A stretch of DNA of 64,000 bases, taken from NCBI GenBank assembly GCA_049802235.1, contig JBARMB010000037.1, forward strand, positions 57,169 to 121,168, written 5' to 3'. The DNA is from VBDM01 sp049802235 (GTDB lineage: Bacteria; Pseudomonadota; Gammaproteobacteria; Burkholderiales; SG8-39). This document shows positions 43,707-52,059 of the stretch, piece after piece. Position numbers and translations under genes: made by a program. Within the stretch, counting starts at the first letter, position 1, and each line of letters opens with the position of its first letter. The notes beneath the pieces are model-generated. The model did no database searches, was not told where the DNA came from, and was given only the letters and a program-made list of their open reading frames with translations.

Positions 43707-44240
43707 TTAAACTCGCTGTACAAGGGGCCAACTGTGATCCTGATCGGAAATCGATGATACCGGCAACGGCCATCGGATACCGAACGCTGGATCGTTATAT
43801 CGCATACCCCGTACGTAATCAGGGGAATAGAAGGCCGACGCCATGTAGTAGATTTCCGTATTGTCCTCCGTCGACTGGCATCCATGGGCACAGCCTTCCG
43901 GTATGTAGAGCATGTGACCGTTGTCAGCACTTAAGCAGGATCCGTACCAGGACCCATAGGTGGGTGATCCCGGCCGGAGATCCACGACAACATCGAAAAT
44001 CGCCCCCCGGGTGCAGCGAACGAGTTTGGCTTCCAGTGCCGGGGCGACCTGATAGTGCAAACCCCGGATAGTGCCTTTGCGGACGCTTAGACTCATGTTG
44101 GCTTGCACGGGTATGAAGTCGATCGCATGTTCGGCGAACTCTCGGTGGCACCACGCGCGCATGAAACGACCTCGTGCATCTTCATGAGGGGTAGGCTCGA
44201 TGACCCACGCGCCAATAACACTACACTCGCCGAAATTCAT
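43707..44240 (-). CDS. dTDP/CDP-4-keto-6-deoxyhexose 3,5-epimerase family protein
   Basis: A 177-aa RmlC-like cupin. The start at 44240 (MNFGECSVIGAWVIEPTPHED) is preferred over the 265-codon open frame, whose first part is antisense to the deacetylase gene. RGLHYQ (catalytic His), DVVVDLRPGSPTYG and LYIPEGCAHGCQ are family motifs. The length fits RmlC and RfbC-type enzymes. In this CDP-hexose cluster it most likely epimerises a CDP-4-keto-6-deoxysugar. Its stop lies 15 bp from the SAF-domain gene. Confidence 0.88.
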   Translation of the reverse strand: MNFGECSVIGAWVIEPTPHEDARGRFMRAWCHREFAEHAIDFIPVQANMSLSVRKGTIRGLHYQVAPALEAKLVRCTRGAIFDVVVDLRPGSPTYGSWYGSCLSADNGHMLYIPEGCAHGCQSTEDNTEIYYMASAFYSPDYVRGMRYNDPAFGIRWPLPVSSISDQDHSWPLVQRV

Positions 44241-44286
44241 GCGGGTCCTACGCCCGCGGTCGGACAGAGCCCGCGCATGTCGGAAG

Positions 44287-45156
44287 TCAGCACGTCGTGT
44301 GCGTCCCCGAGAGCAGGCCGAGTTGTACAAGCCCATCCCTGGCGGTACCGAACTGAAATGCACCAAGCAGACGCCGCAATCGCTCCTCGCATTTTCCCAG
44401 GTTCGTGTAGTGACGAAACCGCGAAAGGCGGCTTGCAGCGACGCGCGGTTGCGCCGGATCGATCTCCCATGGGTGCAGATAGAAGATGAAGGGTCGCGAT
44501 TCACGTCGGTTTATTGATGCCAATCCCCAGCGCGACAACCAATAGGGCAGCAACCTGAAGTATCCGCCCCCTGCCACCGGAAGGCTGAATCCCAGAATCC
44601 TTGCCGTTGCCAACGGCCATTCCACGATGACTTTTCCATTCGGCGTGGATAATCGGTGCGGAACCCGCTCGGCGTTCGGGATGCCATAGCGATCGTGATG
44701 CACAGGGAAAATACTCGAGTCGTAGACGAATCCCAGTTCCACCAGGATGTCGAGGGCCCAAAGAGACTCACGTACGATGGAATAGCTCGCCGCGCGATAT
44801 CCAGCTATTGCAGACCCCGAAATGTCCTCGAGTAGGTTCTTTGCGCGAAGCGTCTCTTCGTAGAACTCTTCCGGGGACTGCTCATATACTAGGCGGTGTG
44901 AAAAGCCGTGGCAGGCGATTTCGTGGCCGCGCGCGGCAATGTCCCTGACCAATTGCGGGTACCGCTCGGCCACCCATCCCAGCACGAAGAAAGTCCCTCG
45001 GACGTCAAACTGCTCGAAGATAGCGAGCAATTTATGAGTGTTGCCGATCACGCGCGATTCACGCGAGGCCCAACTATCACGATGTATGTTAGGTGCCAAG
45101 GCCGCAACGTGAAAGTAGTCCTCTACGTCAACGGTAAGCGCGTTACGTACGCTCAT
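44287..45156 (-). CDS. XrtA-system polysaccharide deacetylase
   Basis: A 289-aa NodB-fold deacetylase of the type tied to exosortase A. NALTVDVEDYFHV (residues 5-17) provides the catalytic and metal aspartates, GHEIACHGFSHRLVY holds the metal histidines, and GYRAASYSIV and FIFYLHPWEIDP are the late conserved pieces. The characteristic C-terminal extension (SRFRHYTNLGKCEERLRRLL) is present. It may act in the periplasm on N-acetyl groups of the polymer, though no signal peptide is evident in this frame. It precedes the 3,5-epimerase on the minus strand. Confidence 0.9.
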   Translation of the reverse strand: MSVRNALTVDVEDYFHVAALAPNIHRDSWASRESRVIGNTHKLLAIFEQFDVRGTFFVLGWVAERYPQLVRDIAARGHEIACHGFSHRLVYEQSPEEFYEETLRAKNLLEDISGSAIAGYRAASYSIVRESLWALDILVELGFVYDSSIFPVHHDRYGIPNAERVPHRLSTPNGKVIVEWPLATARILGFSLPVAGGGYFRLLPYWLSRWGLASINRRESRPFIFYLHPWEIDPAQPRVAASRLSRFRHYTNLGKCEERLRRLLGAFQFGTARDGLVQLGLLSGTHTTC

Positions 45157-45447
45157 AGTGGGTGGCTCGCTGTTGACATGATTTCGCTGCGATGGCGAAT
45201 TCCCGTGCTGCCCGCCTCAAACTCGTCCACCGGTTCTCCCCGATACGCCATGCCTAGACATGACATATACATAAGTATTGCTCTCACCATGATACCGTCA
45301 CAGATTCGGCTTGCCTGATCATTTCCCAATCTCAATTCGCTGCCAGATCTGGTGTAGCGATTTTTGATTGTACGCCCACATGATTTGGGCCAGCGCACTG
45401 CACGGAACCGGCCGACGTCTATAGGCCACCGGAGCGCTGGTGTGCTG

Positions 45448-46728
45448 TTACAGGCGCCAGACGCAAAATCCGGCCGCGGCGAGCACCTTGCGGTCGAACT
45501 GCGACTTGACGTCGATGAAACAGCCGCCCCTTGCTATCTTGCGCGCGAGTGTCTCCGCGCCCATGTTTTGGAATTGGCGATGGGCGACGGCTACCACCAT
45601 CGCGTCGGCCGACGGCAGCTCCTCCCAGGACACGAGCTCCAGCCCGTATTCGTGGCGCGCTTCCGCGGGATCGGGCACCGGGTCGTGTACAAACACCTGG
45701 ACGCCGTAGCTTTTCAGCTCATTGATCACGTCGATGACGTGCGAGTTGCGCAGGTCGGGAACGTTTTCCTTGAAGGTCAGTCCGAGCACGTTGACCTTGG
45801 CATCCTTCACGGTGTTACCGTTGCGGAACATCTGCTTGATGGTTTGCTCGGCAATGAACTTTCCCATGTTGTCGTTAATGCGACGCCCGGCGAGAATTAC
45901 CTCCGGGTGGTAGCCGAGCATCTCGGCCTTGTAGGTCAGGTAGTAGGGGTCCACGCCGATGCAGTGGCCGCCGACCAGGCCGGGTCGGAATGGCAGAAAA
46001 TTCCATTTGGTTCCGGCCGCCTCGAGAACCTCGAGGGTATCTATCCCAATGCGGTTGAAGATGATCGCCAGCTCGTTAATCAGCGCAATATTCAGGTCTC
46101 GCTGGGTGTTCTCGATAACCTTGGCCGCTTCGGCAACCTTGATGCTGGAGGCGCGGAACACCCCGGCCGCCACCACAGCGCCATATAGGTTGGCGACCCG
46201 CTCGAGTGTTTCCGGAGTGTCGCCGGCAACGACCTTCACGATGGTCGCAAGCGTGTGCTCCTTGTCACCAGGGTTGATGCGCTCGGGCGAGTAGCCGACA
46301 TTGAAGTCCGTGAGCCAGGTCATTCCGGAGTTTCTCTCAAGCGCCGGGATGCAGACTTCTTCGGTCGCGCCTGGGTAGACGGTCGATTCATACACCACGG
46401 TCGTACCCTTTTTCATATGCACGCCGACAGTGGTGCTTGCACTTACCAACGGCCCAAAGTCCGGCTGGCGCACCGTGTCCACCGGCGTGGGAACCGCGAC
46501 CACGATGATGTCGGCGGCACCAAGCTGCGCCGGGTCGGTCGTTACCATGAGCCGGGCTGCGGCACGCAGTTCCTCGCTCGAGACCTCTCCAGTCGGGTCG
46601 ACGTAGCGGCGGTAGTTTTCCACTTTCTCGGTGCTGAGGTCAAATCCGATGGTCCGAAACTTCTTGCCGAATGCGACGGCGAGTGGCAAACCAACGTAAC
46701 CGAGTCCGACAACGGCGACTGTGCTCAT
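45448..46728 (-). CDS. Nucleotide-sugar dehydrogenase (TviB/WbpA-like UDP-HexNAc dehydrogenase)
   Basis: A 426-aa UDP-sugar 6-dehydrogenase. It starts MSTVAVVGLGYVGLPLAVAF (NAD motif), then has VVYESTVYPGATEE, GYSPERINPGDKEHT and EAAKVIENTQRDLNIALINE. The catalytic cysteine is in GLVGGHCIGVDPYYL. AGAGG lies 7 bp before the ATG. It matches the TviB/Vi-polysaccharide type that oxidises UDP-GlcNAc to UDP-GlcNAcA, so the glycan probably contains a uronic acid. The 291 bp after it, before the deacetylase gene, look non-coding. Confidence 0.93.
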   Translation of the reverse strand: MSTVAVVGLGYVGLPLAVAFGKKFRTIGFDLSTEKVENYRRYVDPTGEVSSEELRAAARLMVTTDPAQLGAADIIVVAVPTPVDTVRQPDFGPLVSASTTVGVHMKKGTTVVYESTVYPGATEEVCIPALERNSGMTWLTDFNVGYSPERINPGDKEHTLATIVKVVAGDTPETLERVANLYGAVVAAGVFRASSIKVAEAAKVIENTQRDLNIALINELAIIFNRIGIDTLEVLEAAGTKWNFLPFRPGLVGGHCIGVDPYYLTYKAEMLGYHPEVILAGRRINDNMGKFIAEQTIKQMFRNGNTVKDAKVNVLGLTFKENVPDLRNSHVIDVINELKSYGVQVFVHDPVPDPAEARHEYGLELVSWEELPSADAMVVAVAHRQFQNMGAETLARKIARGGCFIDVKSQFDRKVLAAAGFCVWRL

Positions 46729-46829
46729 AATCTTGCCTCTTTTCTTTTGCGTGGCTGCAATTCTCCCCGAAATCCACGACTTTGGGGCCGCGATGAACGC
46801 CGCAGTGACGGTTGCGATTCACTTAGGGG

Positions 46830-47388
46830 GAATCCGACGCGCGGTGTGGATGTAATGCAAAGGAGGTGTAAGTTTCTCTATGTCGACGACGGAAGTGTAG
46901 TTGAGTAGTTGAATCGGCCGGTCATCAGCACCTTGTTGTTCGGGGACGGGAAAAGCGTAGCGGCATGGTCGGTTCGCGCTGAGCCCAAGATGACCTACGA
47001 CGCGGCGATCTGGCCCGGTCACCGCATTTTCGAGTACCTAGGGCTGTGGCCGCCTCCGTCCCCCCGTGCGCCGCACGCACCGAGGAGCTGTCCACGATGG
47101 CACGCGCCATGTCTAGCTGGCCATGCCGGCGCAGCTCTGTCGGCAGCACCTCGCGCAGTTGTTGCCACACCCCGGCCTTTTGCCACGCCGACAAGCGTCG
47201 CCAGCATGCCGTGCCCGAGCCGCAGCCCATCTGCGCGGGCAGCCTGTTCCAGGGAATTCCGCTTCTGAGTACGAAAGGATCCCGGTCAATACCGCCCGGT
47301 CCGCATACTGGCGGTTGCGTGCCGGCCGCTTCGGCAGAAGCGGCCCGATTAATGCCCACAATCGATCGTCGATCAGTTCTTTGGCCAC
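46830..47388 (-). pseudogene. IS5-like transposase, frameshifted and truncated
   Basis: A minus-strand GTG at 47388, behind GGAAGGAGGATCGC, starts VAKELIDDRLWALIGPLLP then ADRAVLTGIL; the frame is lost near 47278. It resumes in another frame as VLRSGIPWNRLPAQMGCGSG, WRRLSAWQKAGVWQQLREVL and IVDSSSVRAAHGG, all typical of IS5-family transposases. After that a further shift and decay occur near 47020-47040 (TGPDRRVVGHLGLSANR lies in yet another frame). The catalytic C-terminal half is missing. The left end of the gene is approximate, and I could not find matching terminal inverted repeats. Confidence 0.85.
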
Positions 47389-47801
47389 GCGATCCTCCTT
47401 CCATCGAGAAAAGATCGCCTCCAAAGTTAACAGAACACAGCATCGGTTAACAGCACCCTGATTTAATTTCGCAACGCACCCTAAACAGTCCAGAATTCGG
47501 GGATGGGGTCAAGGTGAAATCGGACTCCAAAGCGTAACGCTACCAAAATCGGGGATCACGTCGGACTTCTCCCATCCAATCTAAACCTTATGCGATAACT
47601 TCAAAGCAAGCTCTCAATAGAGCGATATAAGTAGGCAATTTGTCTATAAGCACCTTTTGATTTTATGCTTGACTGGACAAGATGAATCGCATCCCGACCA
47701 ACCGTAGCTTCCGGTTTCCGTTCCGACAACTGAAATTGCGCCCCGCGTGGTGACTGCATGTTAATCTGGGAAATCCTGGATCGAGTCAAGAAATTGCGCC
47801 G
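47389..47801. other. AT-richer intergenic region
   Basis: 413 bp between the transposase start and the TPR gene, clearly more AT-rich than the neighbours. It contains TGTTAAC-type repeats near 47430-47455 that may belong to the lost IS end. An ATG at 47758 opens a short frame (MLIWEILDRVKKLRRWVLPR...) in a different phase from the TPR gene. No gene is assigned. Confidence 0.4.
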
Positions 47802-48509
47802 ATGGGTATTGCCGAGATACATCAAGCTCTTCGCCAGCCGATCGATCCCGAATGCTTCGCCGCATCGACGCAGATGCCGGCAAACGCCTTGCCCGCACGC
47901 GGCGAGGAGGCGCTGGGCCGGCTAGAAAGACGCGAACAGCCCGATCGCTATTCCAAGGAGTGGTGGCTGGAAATAGCGCGGGTTTGTGCCGATCGGTCGG
48001 ATCACGCCAAGGCCGAAGTCAGTTACCTGAAGGCCCTTCAAATCGCCCCCAACGACATTGCAGTGCTGAATCGCTACGGCGCGTTTCTGGCCGAAGTCCA
48101 CAGGATGGTCGATGCGATCCAGCACTTCGACAGGTCACTGAAGATAAATAGCTCCCAGTACCGGACTCTGCTGCAGCGTGGCAGGGCATTCGAGAGCCTC
48201 GGAAAATGGGAGGAAGCGCTGCGTGATTACGAAATGGCAAGCCGGATAGAAGGTACCGAAGGCGACGTTTGGGTGTGCCAGGGAAACGCCTTGTTTTATC
48301 TGTCCCGGTTTGCCGATGCGCTGCAGGCTTACGATATGGCGACGCAATTCAACCCGGGTGACGCGCAAAGCTGGATAAACAAGGGAATCTGCTTCACCGA
48401 ACATCGGCGATACCGGGATGCCCTGGCGTGCTTCGAGAAAGCAGGGCGGCTCGGCCATCCGGGAGGATCGCAGCTTCTCGCCACCTGCAAGAAAAACCTT
48501 GCCGGGTAA
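47802..48509 (+). CDS. Tetratricopeptide repeat protein
   Basis: A 235-aa protein with about four or five TPR units: CADRSDHAKAEVSYLKALQIAPND, FLAEVHRMVDAIQHFDRSL, AFESLGKWEEALRDYEMASR, LSRFADALQAYDMATQFNP and FTEHRRYRDALACFEKAGRL. It has no signal peptide. The start is uncertain: an ATG at 47758 in another phase gives a sensible basic N-terminus, hinting at a frameshift. TPR proteins mediate protein-protein contacts; the role here is unknown. Confidence 0.78.
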   Translation: MGIAEIHQALRQPIDPECFAASTQMPANALPARGEEALGRLERREQPDRYSKEWWLEIARVCADRSDHAKAEVSYLKALQIAPNDIAVLNRYGAFLAEVHRMVDAIQHFDRSLKINSSQYRTLLQRGRAFESLGKWEEALRDYEMASRIEGTEGDVWVCQGNALFYLSRFADALQAYDMATQFNPGDAQSWINKGICFTEHRRYRDALACFEKAGRLGHPGGSQLLATCKKNLAG

Positions 48510-48672
48510 GTTAAACGGCGCGGCTACCGCCCCTGCTGCGCTTGACTTGGCTTGCCCCGCCACTTCATGATTTGCCCTCGCGCCCGTTGCGGATCGCCTT
48601 GCAGGCGCCGATCCATGGGCGCGATCCATTTTCCCGCTAAGCCACCCCGAGCGTAATCGCGAGCGAATTGTG

Positions 48673-49698
48673 ATGAAAGTGCTGGTGACCGGCGGCGCCG
48701 GTTTTATTGGATCCCACACCTGTGTCGAACTGATGCAGGCGGGGCATGAGGTGGTCATTTTCGACAATCTCTGCAACAGCCATGGTGCGGTGATTAAACG
48801 CGTTGCGCGGATCGCCGGCAGGACGCCCGCGTTCGTGAAAGCGGATGTCCGCGACCCGGGCGTATTGCGGGACGTATTCGCCCGGCACCGCTTCGATGCC
48901 GTGATCCACTTCGCCGGGCTCAAGGCGGTGGGCGAATCGGTCGAGAAGCCGATCGAGTATTACGACAACAACGTGCAGGGCGCACTGGTGCTGTGCCGCG
49001 CGATGGCGGAGGCTGGCGTCGGGATGCTGGTGTTTTCTTCCTCCGCAACGGTCTATGGCAACCCCTCGTCGGTGCCGATTCGCGAAGACGCGCCTCTCGG
49101 GGCCACCAATCCGTACGGCCACTCCAAATTGATGGTCGAGAGGATTCTGGGGGATGTCGCGGCCTCCAATTCGGCCGCTTGGCGCATCGCCCTGCTGCGC
49201 TACTTCAATCCGGCAGGCGCGCACCCGAGCGGATTGATCGGCGAGGATCCGCAAGGTGTTCCGAACAATCTCATGCCTTATGTGGCCCAGGTCGCCGCGG
49301 GCGTTCGCAAAAAACTTCGTGTCTTCGGCAGCGACTACCCGACGCGCGACGGAACTGGGGTGCGCGACTACATTCATGTCGTCGATCTTGCGCGTGGCCA
49401 TCTGGCGGCGATGGAAACCATGCAGCGCGAGCAGCGGGGAATCACGGTGAATCTCGGCACGGGGCGCGGGATCTCCGTGCTCGAGGCGGTGCGCGCTTTC
49501 GAGCGTGCGAGCGGCCGCCCGATACCGTACGAGCAGGTGGCGCGGCGCGCGGGCGACGTCGCCGAATGCTATGCGGACCCCTCGCTGGCGGAAAAGACGC
49601 TTGGCTGGAAGGCAGTGTTTGGGCTCGACGACATGTGCCGGGACGCGTGGCGATGGCAAAGCATGAATCCGCGCGGCTTCCGCGAGGAAGTCGCATAG
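48673..49698 (+). CDS. galE: UDP-glucose 4-epimerase
   Basis: A 341-aa SDR epimerase, MKVLVTGGAGFIGSHTCVEL, with VFSSSATVYGNP and NPYGHSKLMVERIL (catalytic Ser, Tyr and Lys), LRYFNPAGAHPSG and RDYIHVVDLARGH. The GTG three bases earlier could also start it. It interconverts UDP-glucose and UDP-galactose and supplies UDP-sugars for the glycan. The next gene, a second epimerase, starts 55 bp later in the same direction. Confidence 0.94.
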   Translation: MKVLVTGGAGFIGSHTCVELMQAGHEVVIFDNLCNSHGAVIKRVARIAGRTPAFVKADVRDPGVLRDVFARHRFDAVIHFAGLKAVGESVEKPIEYYDNNVQGALVLCRAMAEAGVGMLVFSSSATVYGNPSSVPIREDAPLGATNPYGHSKLMVERILGDVAASNSAAWRIALLRYFNPAGAHPSGLIGEDPQGVPNNLMPYVAQVAAGVRKKLRVFGSDYPTRDGTGVRDYIHVVDLARGHLAAMETMQREQRGITVNLGTGRGISVLEAVRAFERASGRPIPYEQVARRAGDVAECYADPSLAEKTLGWKAVFGLDDMCRDAWRWQSMNPRGFREEVA

Positions 49699-49753
49699 TC
49701 GGCGCCGCGCGGATGACCGCCGGTATCAATATCATCGGGAGACTGGGTTCAAA

Positions 49754-50770
49754 ATGAAGGTTCTTGTTACCGGCGCCGCAGGGTTCATCGGCTCGACGCT
49801 GTCGCATGCCCTGCTCGATCGCGGCGACGAAGTCACGGGCATCGACAATCTGAACGACTACTACGACGTCCGCCTCAAGGAAGCGCGGCTCGACCGCCTG
49901 CGCACGCGCGCCGGGTTCGCGTTTCAGAAGCTCGACATCGTCGAGCGCAAGCCGATGGACGGGCTTTTTGCGGCCGGCAAGTTCGATGCCGTCATGCATC
50001 TGGCGGCCCAGGCCGGGGTGCGCTACTCGATCGAGAATCCCTCGGCCTATATCGACGCCAACATCGTTGGTTTCCTGAACGTGCTCGAAGGCTGCCGCCA
50101 CTCGCGCGTGGGGCACCTTGTCTTCGCATCGAGCAGCTCCGTTTATGGTGCGAACACCCGCTTGCCGTTTTCCGAGCACGACAACGTCGATCACCCTGTC
50201 TCTCTATATGCCGCGACCAAGAAGGCGAACGAACTGATGGCGCACAGCTACGCCAGTCTGTACGGGCTGCCGTGCACGGGCCTGCGGTTTTTCACCGTCT
50301 ATGGCCCCTGGGGGCGACCCGACATGGCACTGTTCAAGTTCACCGAGGGAATCCTCGCCGGTCGCCCGATTCCCGTGTTCAATCGCGGCGAGATGGTGCG
50401 CGATTTCACCTATGTCGATGACATCGTCGAGGGGATCGTGCGGGTCATGGGACAGCCCGCGGCTCCGGCGCCCGGCTGGAGCGGCGATCACCCGGATCCG
50501 GCGACGAGTTACGCTCCCTGGCGCATTTTCAACATCGGCAACAACCAGCCGGTCAAGCTCATGCGCTATATCGAAGTGCTCGAACAGTGCCTGGGAAAGA
50601 AGGCTCGGCTCGATCTTCTCCCGATGCAGGTCGGCGATGTACCGGCCACCTCCGCCGATACCGGCGAATTACAGAAGGCGGTCGGCTACAAGCCGCACAC
50701 CCCGATCGAAACCGGCATCAGGCGGTTTGCAGATTGGTACCGGACTTTTTACCAGGATCTGCAAAAGTAA
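49754..50770 (+). CDS. UDP-glucuronate 4-epimerase
   Basis: A 338-aa SDR epimerase, MKVLVTGAAGFIGSTLSHAL, with the signature IDNLNDYYDVRLKEARL, FASSSSVYGANTRLPF, YAATKKANELMAHSY and RFFTVYGPWGRPDMALF. These motifs separate uronate epimerases (LpsL/WbnF type) from GalE. It converts UDP-glucuronate to UDP-galacturonate. Together with the dehydrogenase at 45448 it points to uronic acids in the polymer. It has no close downstream gene. Confidence 0.92.
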   Translation: MKVLVTGAAGFIGSTLSHALLDRGDEVTGIDNLNDYYDVRLKEARLDRLRTRAGFAFQKLDIVERKPMDGLFAAGKFDAVMHLAAQAGVRYSIENPSAYIDANIVGFLNVLEGCRHSRVGHLVFASSSSVYGANTRLPFSEHDNVDHPVSLYAATKKANELMAHSYASLYGLPCTGLRFFTVYGPWGRPDMALFKFTEGILAGRPIPVFNRGEMVRDFTYVDDIVEGIVRVMGQPAAPAPGWSGDHPDPATSYAPWRIFNIGNNQPVKLMRYIEVLEQCLGKKARLDLLPMQVGDVPATSADTGELQKAVGYKPHTPIETGIRRFADWYRTFYQDLQK

Positions 50771-51310
50771 GGACGCCCTTATCGCTCTGGCGCCCGCCCG
50801 AAAAGCGCCATTCACCGCGCGAGCCTGGCATTGGCGGCCTGGAGCCTGTCCACCAGGTTGCCGACGAATGCGCGCGTGAGGTGCAGCTGCGCGTTCGCGC
50901 TCGTCCCTCCAGTTTTCGTCATCCTATCCGCTTACCGCTGGACGACGAAATTTCGGGGGGAAGCTTACATGGATCTGATGACTGTTAATCCAGGTCCCAG
51001 ATTCGAGCCTGGTCGAGGAGCCGGGAGTCCTCCGGCGCATCTTCGAGCACCTGGGTTGCGGACGCCGCCCCCGAGCGAAGTCCGCCGGACGATGCTGAGC
51101 GCCGGCCCCCGAACGCCGGTCTTACGCTGACCTATCATTCCGTGCCCGACATCGCCTGAGCCGGCAGGCGCGTCCGGCACTTGACTTCGCTGCCTTGCGA
51201 CTTCATGATGTCGTCATAATGCCCTTTGCGGAGCGCCCCGCAAGCAGCTGATCCGGCTGCCGAACGCGTCCAAGGGGGGAGTTCATTTTCCTATCGCTCT
51301 ATGGAGCTTT
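50771..51310. other. Intergenic region, nothing recognised
   Basis: 540 bp between the epimerase and the small membrane protein gene. A GGAG site lies at the far end before the ATG at 51311. I see no gene or clear structure in the rest. Confidence 0.4.
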
Positions 51311-51541
51311 ATGGGCTGGCTTACTTGGATAGCGGCACTGTGTGCTTACCTTGTTGTCGGGTTCGCTGTGGCCTACCTGTTTGGCAGTTTTGTCCGCAGA
51401 GTGGAATCTCCGGAAAACGCCAGTGATCTGACCCCTCCCATGGTGACCTACCTGCGTCCCAAGAAGCGCGCCAAGACGTCATCGCGCGTGCGCGCAACAG
51501 CTCAGACCAAAGCGCAACGCAAAGCCACCGGCGGACCTTGA
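51311..51541 (+). CDS. Small basic membrane protein (76 aa)
   Basis: A 76-aa protein with one transmembrane helix at residues 3-26 (LTWIAALCAYLVVGFAVAYLF) and a basic, Lys/Arg-rich cytoplasmic tail ending AKTSSRVRATAQTKAQRKAT. GGAG lies 5 bp before the ATG. It has no recognised family. It stands alone, with no close gene on either side on this strand. Confidence 0.6.
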   Translation: MGWLTWIAALCAYLVVGFAVAYLFGSFVRRVESPENASDLTPPMVTYLRPKKRAKTSSRVRATAQTKAQRKATGGP

Positions 51542-52059
51542 CACGGAAACGCCGCTCGCACGAAAAGCCCACTTACCCGCACATGCAGGTGCTCGCCGCG
51601 GACGGAGCATTCCTTCCCGATGGGTGCTAAGTCGTTCTGCAAGCTGTAACGAAAACTGGGCTGCACCCGGGGCCCGAGATCGCCCGGGAGGGCTCGGTCA
51701 AATGATCGCCCCGCATCGAGACAATCGAATCCGGCCGGCGACTCAGGGTGGGCGCAACCGGCGCCAATATGCCCGTTGCTGGAAAATCGAGTGGCTGTTC
51801 GCTCGGCCGCAAAACTTCCGCCGGCGGGTGATGCGCTTCGAATATCCCGCAAGGTACTTCCTCGGCTAGACCCCTGCATTCTTCGCGGCACCGCACTCTG
51901 TTGCGAGTCACAATAGAATGACCGCGTCGCAGAACCATATTGAAAGCCGACACGACGCACCCTAAGACAAAACCGGCATCCGGCCTGACTTGACGTTTAC
52001 GTTAACGTTAAGTAGGCTTTTGCCCTCCTTCCCCGGGGTCCGTGTGCGCCGAAACAGCC
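51542..52059. other. Intergenic region upstream of icmF
   Basis: 518 bp. Apart from the palindrome at 51996-52011, I see no gene or repeat. A promoter for icmF should lie in its right part. Confidence 0.4.
51996..52011. promoter_or_regulatory. Palindromic operator candidate upstream of icmF
   Basis: TTTACGTTAACGTTAA is a 16-bp inverted repeat with one mismatched pair, centred on GTTAAC. It lies 48 bp before the icmF ATG at 52060. Similar TTACGT-type palindromes bind regulators of branched-chain and acyl-CoA catabolism (LiuR/PsrA-like) in proteobacteria, which fits the gene; binding is not shown here. Confidence 0.55.

Noticed and set aside
46925..47443. IS5 transposase as an intact gene
   Set aside because: The family similarity changes reading frame at least twice and the C-terminal half is missing, so it is treated as a pseudogene.
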